Shown here: positions 8,313 through 15,678 of the stretch, piece by piece
Layout: every line of letters starts with the position of its first letter
Numbering within the stretch: position 1 is the stretch's first letter
DNA from: Methanobacteriaceae archaeon
GTDB taxonomy: Archaea; Methanobacteriota; Methanobacteria; Methanobacteriales; Methanobacteriaceae
Direction of reading: 5' to 3'
Assembly (NCBI GenBank): GCA_011620845.1
Contig: WOYJ01000174.1
Coordinates: 1-28,654 of the forward strand
Length of the DNA stretch: 28,654 nucleotides
Notes under the pieces: model-generated
What the model saw: only the letters and a program-made list of their open reading frames with translations
What the model was told of the DNA's origin: nothing
Database searches by the model: none
Made by a program: the position numbers and the translations under genes

Positions 8313-8966
8313 TTAGAGTTTGGTGAATCTTTTTAAAACTTCCTTGGCATATTTGGTTTTAACCAGAATAGAAATCTTCATCCCCTGTCTTAGAATCAAT
8401 TGCGGCTTAGGAATGTTTATGTTACCATTATCATAGATCGCGACGATTATGAAGTTCTCACTGGGACTTATCTCACCCACCCTTTTTCCTATTACCTCCT
8501 TATTTTCCAGGGTCATGTCCAGTAATTCTGCATCCCCCCTACCTAAAACAACTAAATCAGCTATTTTCGGCCTTATGATAAGTTTTTCCAGGTAACTGGC
8601 TGCGGTTAGTTCTGGGCTTATGACTGAGTCTACGCCGATCTTTTTAAACGCTGGGGAATGGCTGGGGTCACTTACCCGGGCTATGATCTTACCAACGTTA
8701 TAATCCCTCACCAGTACGCAGGCCAGTAGATTGGTCTCATCATGTCCAGTAGCCGCTACAAAAACATCTGCATCCTTTAGATTGGCTTCTTCCAGGATCT
8801 TTGTATCGGTACCATTACCACAAATTACCAGGGCATCCAGCTCAGAAGCAGCGTTGTTGCATAGCTCACTGTCACTTTCAATTAGTGTCACGTCATGTCC
8901 ATCAGAAATCAGGAAAGACGCCAAATTTAAACCGACCCTTCCGCCGCCCATAACTACTATGTACAT
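8313..8966 (-). CDS. trkA: TrkA-like K+ channel/transport regulatory NAD-binding protein
   Basis: Cytosolic regulatory subunit of a Trk/Ktr-type potassium system that gates the membrane subunit in response to NAD(H) or ATP. The 217-residue protein has a TrkA-N Rossmann fold, starting MYIVVMGGGRVGLNLA with acidic ESD at the end of strand 2. A linker then leads to a C-terminal TrkA-C domain (about 135-215). One copy of each domain is the usual archaeal form. The frame extends to a GTG at 8975, but that GTG lies inside the AGGTG ribosome-binding site of the ATG at 8966. No TrkH/KtrB membrane subunit is nearby, so its partner must be elsewhere. It could equally regulate a K+ channel. Confidence 0.88.
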   Translation of the reverse strand: MYIVVMGGGRVGLNLASFLISDGHDVTLIESDSELCNNAASELDALVICGNGTDTKILEEANLKDADVFVAATGHDETNLLACVLVRDYNVGKIIARVSDPSHSPAFKKIGVDSVISPELTAASYLEKLIIRPKIADLVVLGRGDAELLDMTLENKEVIGKRVGEISPSENFIIVAIYDNGNINIPKPQLILRQGMKISILVKTKYAKEVLKRFTKL

Positions 8967-8991
8967 CAGGAACACCTATGGATATGATACT

Positions 8992-9040
8992 TAATTCGAG
9001 AATTTTACTTTAATTGGAGAATTTTTAATTGGAGAATTTT
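8992..9040. repeat. Three 15-base repeats in the trkA leader
   Basis: TAATTGGAGAATTTT occurs perfectly at 9011-9025 and 9026-9040, with a third copy differing by one base at 8992-9006. They fall between the candidate trkA promoter (9076-9085) and the trkA start, so the transcript would contain all three. Confidence 0.8.
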
Positions 9041-9075
9041 CACAAAAAATCCTGAAATTCCAGTGAAATTTGAAC

Positions 9076-9085
9076 TTTTATAAAA
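9076..9085 (-). promoter_or_regulatory. Candidate TATA box of trkA
   Basis: TTTTATAAAA reads the same on both strands. For trkA it would start transcription near 9050, leaving a leader of about 85 bases that contains the 15-base repeats. Pattern match only. Confidence 0.35.
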
Positions 9086-9153
9086 TAGAGTATATAGGTA
9101 CATAAGTCTTTCGACTGAAATTATCAGACCTATAAAAAAAAGAAATTTAAGTT

Positions 9154-9600
9154 CTATGCTACCACATGAACTGGTACTTTAGCTCCCCTTACCACCCGTT
9201 CTGTGGTGTTTCCCAGGATTAATTTTTCCAGGCCATTCTTTCCTGATTTTCCCATGATAATTAAATTCACATCTTCTTCATCGGCTGTTTTAAGGATGAC
9301 ATCTACTGGTTTGCCTTCCTTGATCATGGTTATGAGGTTGATATTCTTACAGTAACCTTCACACTGACTTTCTTCCAACCGTTTTTTGAACTTCTCCACT
9401 GCTTCTTCTCCCTCTTTTCTAAGTTCATCACTCAACTGTTCCCTTAGATCCCTTTGTGGTAAAGCATTCAAGTAAGAAGTATCAATTACATATAAAACGA
9501 TTATATCCTGACCACCAACATCTGCCATGGCTATTGCATCTTCTCCAGCCCGTTCAGCCGTATCAGATCCGTCTGTAGGAAGTAGTATCCTTTTAATCAT
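9154..9600 (-). CDS. Universal stress protein (UspA family), copy 1
   Basis: A 148-residue single-domain Usp protein of the nucleotide-binding alpha/beta type, usually a cytosolic dimer. It begins MIKRILLPTDGSDTAERA, the typical first strand and loop. It ends with the ATP-binding signature GKSGKNGLEKLILGN (117-131); the residue usually Ser or Thr after the last Gly is Asn here. The lid region (about 50-80) is long and charged. GGAGGATG precedes the start. It follows the SLC13 transporter by 84 bases on the same strand, so the two are probably co-transcribed and the protein may modulate transport. The partner is inferred from position only. Confidence 0.92.
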   Translation of the reverse strand: MIKRILLPTDGSDTAERAGEDAIAMADVGGQDIIVLYVIDTSYLNALPQRDLREQLSDELRKEGEEAVEKFKKRLEESQCEGYCKNINLITMIKEGKPVDVILKTADEEDVNLIIMGKSGKNGLEKLILGNTTERVVRGAKVPVHVVA

Positions 9601-9684
9601 AATGTCATCCTCCAGTAAGTTAGGTATATTATTATATCTATTTTTTACTTAAAAATAAAGTTATACAGAAATTTAATCTGCATT

Positions 9685-11064
9685 TTATTTAAGAACAAGG
9701 GGAATGGCTATGGTCAAAATTACGAATAAAGTAGCTATAATACCAATAATCACCATTGGTACTCCTGCTTTCAGTATCTCCTTTATGTTAACATAATTCG
9801 TTCCGTATGCCATGGCAACTGTAGGATCTGCCATAGGGAACATGAACGACAATGAACAGGCTATGGCTACAGGCACGGCATATATCCCGATTGGCTGGCC
9901 CTGAGCCGCTGCCAGAGTAACTGACAATGGTACCAGTATAGCTGATAAAGCAATGTTAGACATTACTTGGGTAATCAAGACGGCGATGATCATCAGTACC
10001 ACCATGATGAGCAGAGTGGATGGATCGCTTCCGAAAACACTTACTATATCCTGTATCAACCAGTTTGCTGCTCCAGTATTTAGAAGTGCCGCCCCTAAGG
10101 ATAACGCACCTCCAAAGAATACTATAAGACCCCAATCAACGTTACTCTGGGCATCTTTCCAGTCGATGATTTTAAAGGCCAGCATCAACACCGCACCTAT
10201 CAACGCTATGGAGTAACTGTCCAATCCAGTTAAACCGGTGGTAACCCATAAACCTATGGTGAAAAGCAGGACAACCAGGGCAATTTTTTCTTTTCGAGCC
10301 ATAACCCCTAATTCTTCCATTTTAGAAGTTATGGTGTCCTTTCCACCAACTATTCCCTTAACCTCCGCAGGGAACATACGTCCAAGGCCTTTCCAGATTA
10401 CCAGCATCATGATGATGGATAATGGAAAACCGAATATCATCCATTCCACAAATGGGATGTGGGTGTACGCTGCGGCCATGAGGTTGGGTGCGGTTCCTAT
10501 CTCAGTTCCAAATCCCCCCGCCAAAGAACCATAGGATGCTCCTAGAACCATTGCCTTGGCAAAGTTACTCTTTCCTTTCTCTGGGTTGTCCACACCCATC
10601 ATGGGTATGATCTGTTTGATGATGGGAAGAAGCATGGCAAATGCCACCACATTTTCAATGAATGCAGAGAGAAGTCCTGTGGAAAATACAGTTACAAAAA
10701 GACTTTTGTTGGGAGTGGTACCCAGCTTATTCAGCAAAACGTAAGTGAAACGCTGGGCAAGACCGCTTTTACGAATTGCTTCAGCAATTATAAAACCACC
10801 GATCATCAGGAAGATAATTGGGTTGGCAAATCCAATAACCGCATCGGTAAAGCTGGCTACCTGGATTATAGGCTGGATAAAAAGGATAATTAATGAGGTA
10901 ACAGCTAAGTGTAAGGCTTCGGTGGCCCACATTATGACTGCAAATACTAGTAGACCAATAGCTGCATGGCCTGAAAAACTTAATCCTGGGGTAGGAACCA
11001 GCATGACTAATATGAAAGCTATTACAGCCAGTGGGATGCCGTATTTTTGAAAGTTAATATGTAT
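9685..11064 (-). CDS. SLC13/DASS-family anion or dicarboxylate:Na+ symporter, start codon irregular
   Basis: Polytopic membrane transporter of the divalent anion:sodium symporter family, with about 11 spans. DASS-type features include IMWATEALHLAVTS in span 2, the hairpin motif around FGTEIGTAPNLMAAA, and a second around MSNIALSAILVPLS followed by ADPTVAMAYGTN. Substrate (dicarboxylate, sulfate or other) cannot be told. The first ATG in frame (11002-11004) falls inside the first hydrophobic span and has no ribosome-binding site. A strong GGAGGG (11071-11076) points, at 6 bases' spacing, to an ATA codon at 11062-11064. Starting there adds HINFQKYGIPLAVIAFILV and completes the first span, giving about 459 residues. 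I take 11064 as the likely start; 11004 is the fallback. It lies between two universal stress protein genes. Confidence 0.85.
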   Translation of the reverse strand: MHINFQKYGIPLAVIAFILVMLVPTPGLSFSGHAAIGLLVFAVIMWATEALHLAVTSLIILFIQPIIQVASFTDAVIGFANPIIFLMIGGFIIAEAIRKSGLAQRFTYVLLNKLGTTPNKSLFVTVFSTGLLSAFIENVVAFAMLLPIIKQIIPMMGVDNPEKGKSNFAKAMVLGASYGSLAGGFGTEIGTAPNLMAAAYTHIPFVEWMIFGFPLSIIMMLVIWKGLGRMFPAEVKGIVGGKDTITSKMEELGVMARKEKIALVVLLFTIGLWVTTGLTGLDSYSIALIGAVLMLAFKIIDWKDAQSNVDWGLIVFFGGALSLGAALLNTGAANWLIQDIVSVFGSDPSTLLIMVVLMIIAVLITQVMSNIALSAILVPLSVTLAAAQGQPIGIYAVPVAIACSLSFMFPMADPTVAMAYGTNYVNIKEILKAGVPMVIIGIIATLFVILTIAIPLVLK

Positions 11065-11070
11065 TTTTGT

Positions 11071-11076
11071 CCCTCC
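11071..11076 (-). promoter_or_regulatory. Strong ribosome-binding site facing an ATA codon
   Basis: GGAGGG on the minus strand is the best Shine-Dalgarno match upstream of the SLC13 gene. The in-frame codon at the right distance is ATA (11062-11064), not ATG, GTG or TTG. No ATG in any frame lies between it and 11004. Confidence 0.7.
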
Positions 11077-11237
11077 AAGGTGAATAATTGAAATTTGTAT
11101 AAAATTAATATTTAATTAGTTCATGGATTTTATAAAAATATTAAGTAAAATGAAATTAAATTTTTTTAATAAAATAATAAACGAAAAATAAATGAAAATA
11201 AAAGATTTTTTTAAGCTGTGGGTTAGACTTGGATAAT

Positions 11238-11669
11238 TTATTCCGATACTGTCCTGATAAGCAGGATGGTACATGGTGCAGAATGGACCACCTTCTCTGA
11301 AACACTTCCCAGAAGATGTTTATCCACTATACTTTTACCGGTTCCCATTACTAAAAGATCAACATCGTTTTTTTCGGCGATCTTAACTATCTCATCTGCT
11401 GGATCGCCTTCTTTAAGGATCCTACTGAAGTGGATGTTGGGGGCTCTAAATTTTTCCTCCATGGCATCTAAAACCTGCTTTCCTCTCTGGGTTAATTCTG
11501 TTACCATCATTTCCTTTACTTTTTTTGGAGTTAAGAAGGGTGTGGAGGTTTCCACCACATATACTCCGATTACATCGGTATCCCAATCAGCAATGATCTC
11601 CATAGTTTCCTTGGCAATTTGATCCAGATATTCTCCAGTACTGGTAACTAATATTTTCTTATAAACCAT
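11238..11669 (-). CDS. Universal stress protein (UspA family), copy 2
   Basis: A 143-residue Usp domain protein with a complete ATP-binding signature: GTGKS (109-113) and GSVSEK (121-126). It differs greatly from the copy at 9154, so this is not a recent duplication. The N-terminus MVYKKILVTSTGEYLDQIA has TSTGEY where TDGS is more usual. AGGGTGA precedes the ATG, and the start lies only 4 bases after the stop codon of the cation exchanger gene. The two are therefore almost certainly one operon, suggesting the protein serves or senses the exchanger. That role is inferred from position. Confidence 0.92.
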   Translation of the reverse strand: MVYKKILVTSTGEYLDQIAKETMEIIADWDTDVIGVYVVETSTPFLTPKKVKEMMVTELTQRGKQVLDAMEEKFRAPNIHFSRILKEGDPADEIVKIAEKNDVDLLVMGTGKSIVDKHLLGSVSEKVVHSAPCTILLIRTVSE

Positions 11670-11673
11670 AATA

Positions 11674-12684
11674 TCACCCTAATACGTAGATTCTTAACAC
11701 TGCATATGTAATATATGTCAGTGCTAGTATAAATCCATCTACTCTAGTAAGTTTCATGCCCCTCTTAATGAGTAAGAGCACCAGAACAGTGACAAATATC
11801 ATCACCGGAGCATCGAAAGTATAGGAAAGATGTTCTATTGGGACGCTCATGAAAATAGCGGGAATTCCCAGCCCAATCATGATGTTGAAGGTGTTACTCC
11901 CCAAAATAGTACCAATGGATAGATCGTGTAACCCTTTACGGGCGGAGTTGAAGGTAACCACCAGTTCAGGAATACTGGTCCCGATGGCCAGAGTAAAGAG
12001 TCCCATGATCATCTGTGGAATGTTGGCTATGATGGCCAGTTCTGTTCCGCTGTAGACCAGTAAACGGCAGCCTACAATTAAACCAGCAAGCCCCACGAGA
12101 CTCCATGCTATCATACCGAAGCCAATTTTTTTCTTTTCTTCAGGGGGATGATCTGCAATTGCATCTCCTCCCTTTGGTGTCACTATTTTTTCCTGTTTGT
12201 CAGCTTTATTCTTTTCAACTTCCTTTTTCTGATCTCTAATTAAAATCCATAGATAAATGGAATAAACAATAACAAAGATTATTGAAGCATATATATCCAC
12301 TACACCCCGGAAGTACATGAAACCTAAAAGAATAAATGCGGTTAATAGAGTGAACGCACCGTCTCGTGTAATTCCTTTGGGACTGGACCGGATGGTACCG
12401 GCGAAAATAGCGGAAATTCCCAGAATACCGGCGATGTTCCAGATGTTCGATCCGATTACAACTCCAACCCCCAGGTCTGGACTGTTAAATAACGCCGCCA
12501 TCACGGCTGAACCAAACTCAGGGAGAGAGGTACCGATAGCCGATGCCGTTACACCGAGGATAATCTCTGATATCCCTATTATCCCTCCAATTTCGACTAT
12601 TTTATCAACAAAAATGTCTGCAGCTTTTATAACGATTATAAGTGAAACTATAAGAATAGTTACGAGTGCAATAATCCATAACAT
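11674..12684 (-). CDS. CaCA-family Na+/Ca2+ (cation/H+) exchanger
   Basis: Membrane antiporter, probably exporting Ca2+ against Na+ or H+. The 336-residue protein has the two inverted alpha-repeats that form the ion site: GTSLPEFGSAV (51-61) with GSNIWNI, and GTSIPELVVTF (235-245) with GSNTFNI. Each carries the conserved Glu. About ten membrane spans flank a cytosolic loop (roughly 150-186) rich in Lys and Glu. This is the prokaryotic YrbG/MJ0091-like layout. The frame has a GTG at 12693 and an ATG at 12690, but both overlap GGTGAT, the ribosome-binding site of the ATG at 12684. It is the first gene of an operon with the universal stress protein at 11669. Confidence 0.92.
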   Translation of the reverse strand: MLWIIALVTILIVSLIIVIKAADIFVDKIVEIGGIIGISEIILGVTASAIGTSLPEFGSAVMAALFNSPDLGVGVVIGSNIWNIAGILGISAIFAGTIRSSPKGITRDGAFTLLTAFILLGFMYFRGVVDIYASIIFVIVYSIYLWILIRDQKKEVEKNKADKQEKIVTPKGGDAIADHPPEEKKKIGFGMIAWSLVGLAGLIVGCRLLVYSGTELAIIANIPQMIMGLFTLAIGTSIPELVVTFNSARKGLHDLSIGTILGSNTFNIMIGLGIPAIFMSVPIEHLSYTFDAPVMIFVTVLVLLLIKRGMKLTRVDGFILALTYITYAVLRIYVLG

Positions 12685-12791
12685 AAACATCACCGGAAGG
12701 ACTTTTCCTCTTCTTGCTTATAAAGTTATTCTATCCCGATTAATCAGTATAATTTGTTTTATAAATAATTTGTTGCTTTCCTACCTAAAAA

Positions 12792-12800
12792 TTTATATAA
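12792..12800 (+). promoter_or_regulatory. TATA box of the tRNA-Gly operon
   Basis: TTTATATAA with an A-rich element in front lies about 50 bases before the first tRNA. Transcription would begin near 12820, leaving a short 5' leader for RNase P. A good archaeal TATA consensus match. Confidence 0.6.
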
Positions 12801-12837
12801 CAAAACCCATCAATCTTGTTATGCGGTTAAAATTACT

Positions 12838-12916
<79 letters not shown>

Positions 12917-12917
12917 C

Positions 12918-12991
<74 letters not shown>

Positions 12992-13034
12992 TCCCTATTT
13001 TTAAGTGTTAAAATCACCAATAATTTAATTAAGT

Positions 13035-13052
13035 AAAAAAAAAAATTTTTTT
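13035..13052. terminator. Bidirectional A/T-tract terminator
   Basis: Eleven A followed by seven T lie between the tRNA pair (+) and the convergent CBS gene (-). Each strand therefore has an oligo-T run downstream of its gene, as expected for archaeal termination on both sides. Confidence 0.5.
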
Positions 13053-13074
13053 AGTAAAAAGAATAGACCTGTAT

Positions 13075-13479
13075 TTAATCTACAGGAACTAAAAGCTCTG
13101 CAGCGACTAAGCGGCAGATATCGGTTTTGGTTATTACTCCTACTGGTTTTTCATCCTCTAACACGAGAAGACCAGAAATATCTGCCCTAAGCATTAAATT
13201 AGCAGCATTTTCAACGCTGTCTTCAGAGGATACTGTGATTATGTTTTCTGACATGATATCCTCAATCTTCATGGAAAATTTTACTTCTCTGCTTGGTTTA
13301 GTGCTGCCCAGTATTCCAATGACATCGTAGTAGGATACCACCCCTTTGGGGTTTCCTGCTTCATCCATAACAAACAACCTTCGTATTCCTTTCTTGTACA
13401 TCTTTTCGAAGGCCTCTATAGGTGCTGTGTCCAGACCAACCGTTATAACGCCCCTATTCATGGCTTCCCTAACTCTCAT
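13075..13479 (-). CDS. CBS-domain pair protein
   Basis: A 134-residue stand-alone Bateman module: CBS 1 about residues 1-58 (MRVREAMNRGVITVGLDT to YYDVIGIL) and CBS 2 about 70-130 (KIEDIMSENIITVSSEDS to TKTDICRLVAAE). Such modules bind adenosyl ligands (AMP, ATP, SAM) and regulate partner proteins. No catalytic domain is fused. AGGAGTGAT precedes the ATG, and ATATTATATAC further up is a plausible TATA box. It is divergent from nikR across 311 bases and convergent with the tRNAs. The partner is unknown. Confidence 0.93.
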   Translation of the reverse strand: MRVREAMNRGVITVGLDTAPIEAFEKMYKKGIRRLFVMDEAGNPKGVVSYYDVIGILGSTKPSREVKFSMKIEDIMSENIITVSSEDSVENAANLMLRADISGLLVLEDEKPVGVITKTDICRLVAAELLVPVD

Positions 13480-13677
13480 CTTATCACTCCTAATCTAATC
13501 TAAAATATTAGGCCCGATGTATATAATATTTTTTTATTCATGGCTCTAAGTAAAACCTGTAGAATTGACCTGTATAATGCCGATGATTACAAATTCTTTG
13601 ATTATGTTATCACAAAGTCACGGTAAATTATTAATATATAATCCTATTAAAGGTATTAAATAAGGATGATCTTATAT

Positions 13678-13699
13678 TATTGTGGTGTGTATCACAATA
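13678..13699. promoter_or_regulatory. Candidate NikR operator (palindrome)
   Basis: TATTGTG and CACAATA form perfect 7-base arms around an 8-base spacer, 20 bases upstream of the nikR TATA box. A symmetric site is what a ribbon-helix-helix tetramer would bind, so autoregulation is likely. I cannot confirm that this matches a published archaeal NikR motif. Confidence 0.45.
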
Positions 13700-13718
13700 T
13701 CATCTGCTAACAACAAAC

Positions 13719-13726
13719 TTTAAATA
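13719..13726 (+). promoter_or_regulatory. Candidate TATA box of nikR
   Basis: TTTAAATA preceded by AC-rich sequence, about 70 bases before the nikR ATG. It predicts a leader of about 45 bases. Confidence 0.45.
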
Positions 13727-13790
13727 GGGAAACGAACTCAAAAAAGAGAAAATTCGTATTACCATAATACTAAAAATGGAGGATTAGAAT

Positions 13791-14210
13791 ATGATGAGAA
13801 TTAGTATGTCACTCCCCAAAAAACTTCTAAACGAATTTGATGAAGTATTAAAAGACAGGGGTTACCAATCACGATCAAAAGGAATCAGAGATGCGCTCAA
13901 GGACTACATAGTCCGTTACCAGTGGATGAACGAGATGGAAGGCGACCGCATAGGAATACTAGCCGTGATATACGATCACCATTATACCGGTGTCATGGAA
14001 GACCTAACCGACATCCAGCACGACTTCCGGGAATACATCAGTGCCGTGATGCACGTACACATGACCGAGAAATACTGCCTGGAAGTAATAGTTGTCAAGG
14101 GAGACGTTGAATACATCCGTAAACTCACCGAGAAGATAATGAGGCTCAAAGGTGTGGAACACGTTAAACTCACCAGCACAGCCAGCGGTGAAAAGATGGA
14201 TGAAAAATAG
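13791..14210 (+). CDS. nikR: Nickel-responsive transcription regulator NikR
   Basis: Ni2+-dependent DNA-binding repressor that limits nickel import; methanogens need nickel for F430 and hydrogenases. The 139-residue protein has an N-terminal ribbon-helix-helix domain (RISMSLPKKLLNEFDEVL, then SRSKGIRDALKDYI) and a C-terminal ACT-like metal domain. The four nickel ligands are recognisable: His77 (QHDF), His88 and His90 (MHVHM) and Cys96 (YCLE), one residue offset from the E. coli numbering. GGAGGATT precedes two adjacent ATGs; 13791 is taken. It is separated from the downstream gene by 117 bases including T-runs. No nickel transporter is in the window. Confidence 0.96.
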   Translation: MMRISMSLPKKLLNEFDEVLKDRGYQSRSKGIRDALKDYIVRYQWMNEMEGDRIGILAVIYDHHYTGVMEDLTDIQHDFREYISAVMHVHMTEKYCLEVIVVKGDVEYIRKLTEKIMRLKGVEHVKLTSTASGEKMDEK

Positions 14211-14288
14211 ATAAATTTTTTTAAATTTTTAACTCTTCCAACCATATTTTTTAAGTTTCAAATCTTATTGGAACTGGGGGCTAAAAAT

Positions 14289-14324
14289 ATGGACAAAAAA
14301 AATGGTAGGACAGTATCAAATTAA
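14289..14324 (+). promoter_or_regulatory. 11-codon leader frame, in frame with the methyltransferase
   Basis: An ATG at 14289, 8 bases after GGGGG (14276-14280), opens MDKKNGRTVSN and stops at TAA 14322-14324. The methyltransferase ATG follows 3 bases later in the same frame. Either this is a leader peptide that delivers ribosomes to the next start, or the TAA is a nonsense change that cut off the original N-terminus. Confidence 0.5.
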
Positions 14325-14327
14325 GCG

Positions 14328-15101
14328 ATGAAGGTGTTTTCCACGTCCTATCACCAAAACTTAACATTAGACCCGGAAAGACTCGCCGGTTTTTATGAGG
14401 CCATCCAAAATATAAAGGGAATTGTTTTCGACATAGGAGCTGGTTCTGGAATATTAACTGCCTGCGCAGCCCCCTATGCTGATTTTATTTATTCTGTGGA
14501 AAAAGATCCCAGGGTAGCCTCTAAAACAGCGCTTTTTTTGAAAAATTTTAACAACGTTTCCTTTATAGAGGGGGATGTTTTTGAGGTGGATTTCCCTGAA
14601 AAGGCAGATTATATTCTCTGCGAAATGCTGGACACCGCCCTCGTGGATGAGGAGCAAGTCCCGGTTACAAATTACCTTTTAAAGTATCTTAAAGAAGAGG
14701 GAAATATGATCCCCCACGGTGTAATTAACGGTGTTGAACCAGTGTCTACAAAATCTGAGCACATCTCATACCATGAAAATGGAAGCCCAAAACATCAAGT
14801 ACTGGGACCATTAAATATCTACAGCAGGTACCAGTTTGGAGAATACATCCACCCCCCGGGAGATTTTAATATAAAACTGAAAATAACTGAAGATGGATTG
14901 CTCAGCGGCATTAAAATTACCACCTTCACTTTGATAACCCCGGAAATTGTCTGCGGACCCACTCCCATGATGAACCCCCCTCTGATCATTCCCACAGAAA
15001 AATTAAAGGTTAAAAAAGGAGATACCGTAGAAATACATCTAAGTTACCAGATGGGTGGTGGATTAAATACCATTAAAACCAGGATCCAAGGAATTTCATA
15101 A
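14328..15101 (+). CDS. SAM-dependent class I methyltransferase, PRMT-like (COG4076-type)
   Basis: Predicted methyltransferase of 257 residues. Motif I VFDIGAGSG (33-41), acidic Glu58 ending strand 2 and GDVF (82-85) form the SAM site. The post-strand-4 loop CEMLDTALVDEEQVP has Glu99 and Glu108 nine residues apart, like the double-E loop of protein arginine methyltransferases. The C-terminal half looks beta-rich, as in the PRMT barrel. The family is often labelled predicted RNA methylase; the true substrate (protein or RNA) is unknown. No ribosome-binding site lies close to the ATG at 14328. An upstream in-frame ATG with a good one is cut off by TAA. The 3' end overlaps the open frame of the hydrogenase protease gene, suggesting an operon. 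Confidence 0.82.
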   Translation: MKVFSTSYHQNLTLDPERLAGFYEAIQNIKGIVFDIGAGSGILTACAAPYADFIYSVEKDPRVASKTALFLKNFNNVSFIEGDVFEVDFPEKADYILCEMLDTALVDEEQVPVTNYLLKYLKEEGNMIPHGVINGVEPVSTKSEHISYHENGSPKHQVLGPLNIYSRYQFGEYIHPPGDFNIKLKITEDGLLSGIKITTFTLITPEIVCGPTPMMNPPLIIPTEKLKVKKGDTVEIHLSYQMGGGLNTIKTRIQGIS

Positions 15102-15143
15102 AGAATCTAAGGAATCTAACGAAGAATTAAAAGAATTTCATAA
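15091..15143 (+). repeat. Direct repeat GAATTTCATAA at the methyltransferase-protease junction
   Basis: GAATTTCATAA occurs at 15091-15101 (including the methyltransferase stop) and at 15133-15143, exactly 42 bases or 14 codons apart. In the protease frame both read EFHK, inside a Lys/Glu-rich run. It may reflect an in-frame expansion that displaced the original start codon. Confidence 0.7.
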
Positions 15144-15159
15144 GCAATTAAAGGAATTC

Positions 15160-15606
15160 CTGAAAGGCAGGGAAAAACTAGTTATTCTGGGTATTGGCAA
15201 CCAGTTACGGGGTGATGACTTTGCAGGATCCCTCATAGCCAGGAAACTAAGCAAGACACTGGAAAAGAAAGATGTAACGGTTTTCGATGGCGGTACTGTC
15301 CCTGAAAACTTCACCGGACTGATAAAAAGGGAAAACCCCACTCATATCATCCTATTGGATGCTGCGGATATGGGAAAACCACCAGGATATATCAAGATAA
15401 TAAAAAAGGATGAGATATCCCAGTATAACATTTCAACCCATGCCATGCCACTCTCATTTTTAATAAAATACCTGGAACATTCCATTAAATCAAATATTAT
15501 TCTCATAGGAATTCAACCCATGGAGATGGAGCTGGTAGACACTGTTTCTCCTGAAGTAAATGCCAGTATTGAGTTCTTGATTGGTGTGCTTCAAGAATTA
15601 ATATAG
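15160..15606 (+). CDS. Hydrogenase maturation protease (HycI/FrcD type), no standard start codon
   Basis: Endopeptidase that removes the C-terminal tail of a [NiFe]-hydrogenase large subunit after nickel insertion. Visible family motifs are LGIGNQLRGDDFAG near the N-terminus, LLDAADMG (about 65-72) and STHAMPLSFLIKYL (about 92-105) with the conserved His. The frame is open from 15067 to the stop at 15604-15606, but has no ATG, GTG or TTG before an internal TTG at 15355, which would remove the essential N-terminal third. The chosen start is a CTG at 15160, 5 bases after AAAGG, giving 148 residues. Homologues usually have some ten more residues, so initiation further up cannot be excluded. It follows the methyltransferase directly. 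Confidence 0.82.
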   Translation: MKGREKLVILGIGNQLRGDDFAGSLIARKLSKTLEKKDVTVFDGGTVPENFTGLIKRENPTHIILLDAADMGKPPGYIKIIKKDEISQYNISTHAMPLSFLIKYLEHSIKSNIILIGIQPMEMELVDTVSPEVNASIEFLIGVLQELI

Positions 15607-15678
15607 TTATTAAAAAATTAATCTAGTTCAAGAGGTCTTAAAATCTATTCCAAGAAATAGTTAAAATTAGTATATTTT

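Larger units (their letters stand above)
13480..13790. other. Divergent spacer between the CBS gene and nikR
   Basis: This 311-base spacer holds the promoters of both genes. It contains the interrupted palindrome at 13678-13699 and the nikR TATA box at 13719-13726. A second partial copy of the half-site (GTTATCACAA, about 13606-13615) lies further up. No coding frame of note. Confidence 0.6.

Noticed and set aside
15355..15606. TTG at 15355 as start of the hydrogenase protease
   Set aside because: It would remove the conserved LGIGNQLRGDD motif; the frame and the family motif clearly extend upstream.
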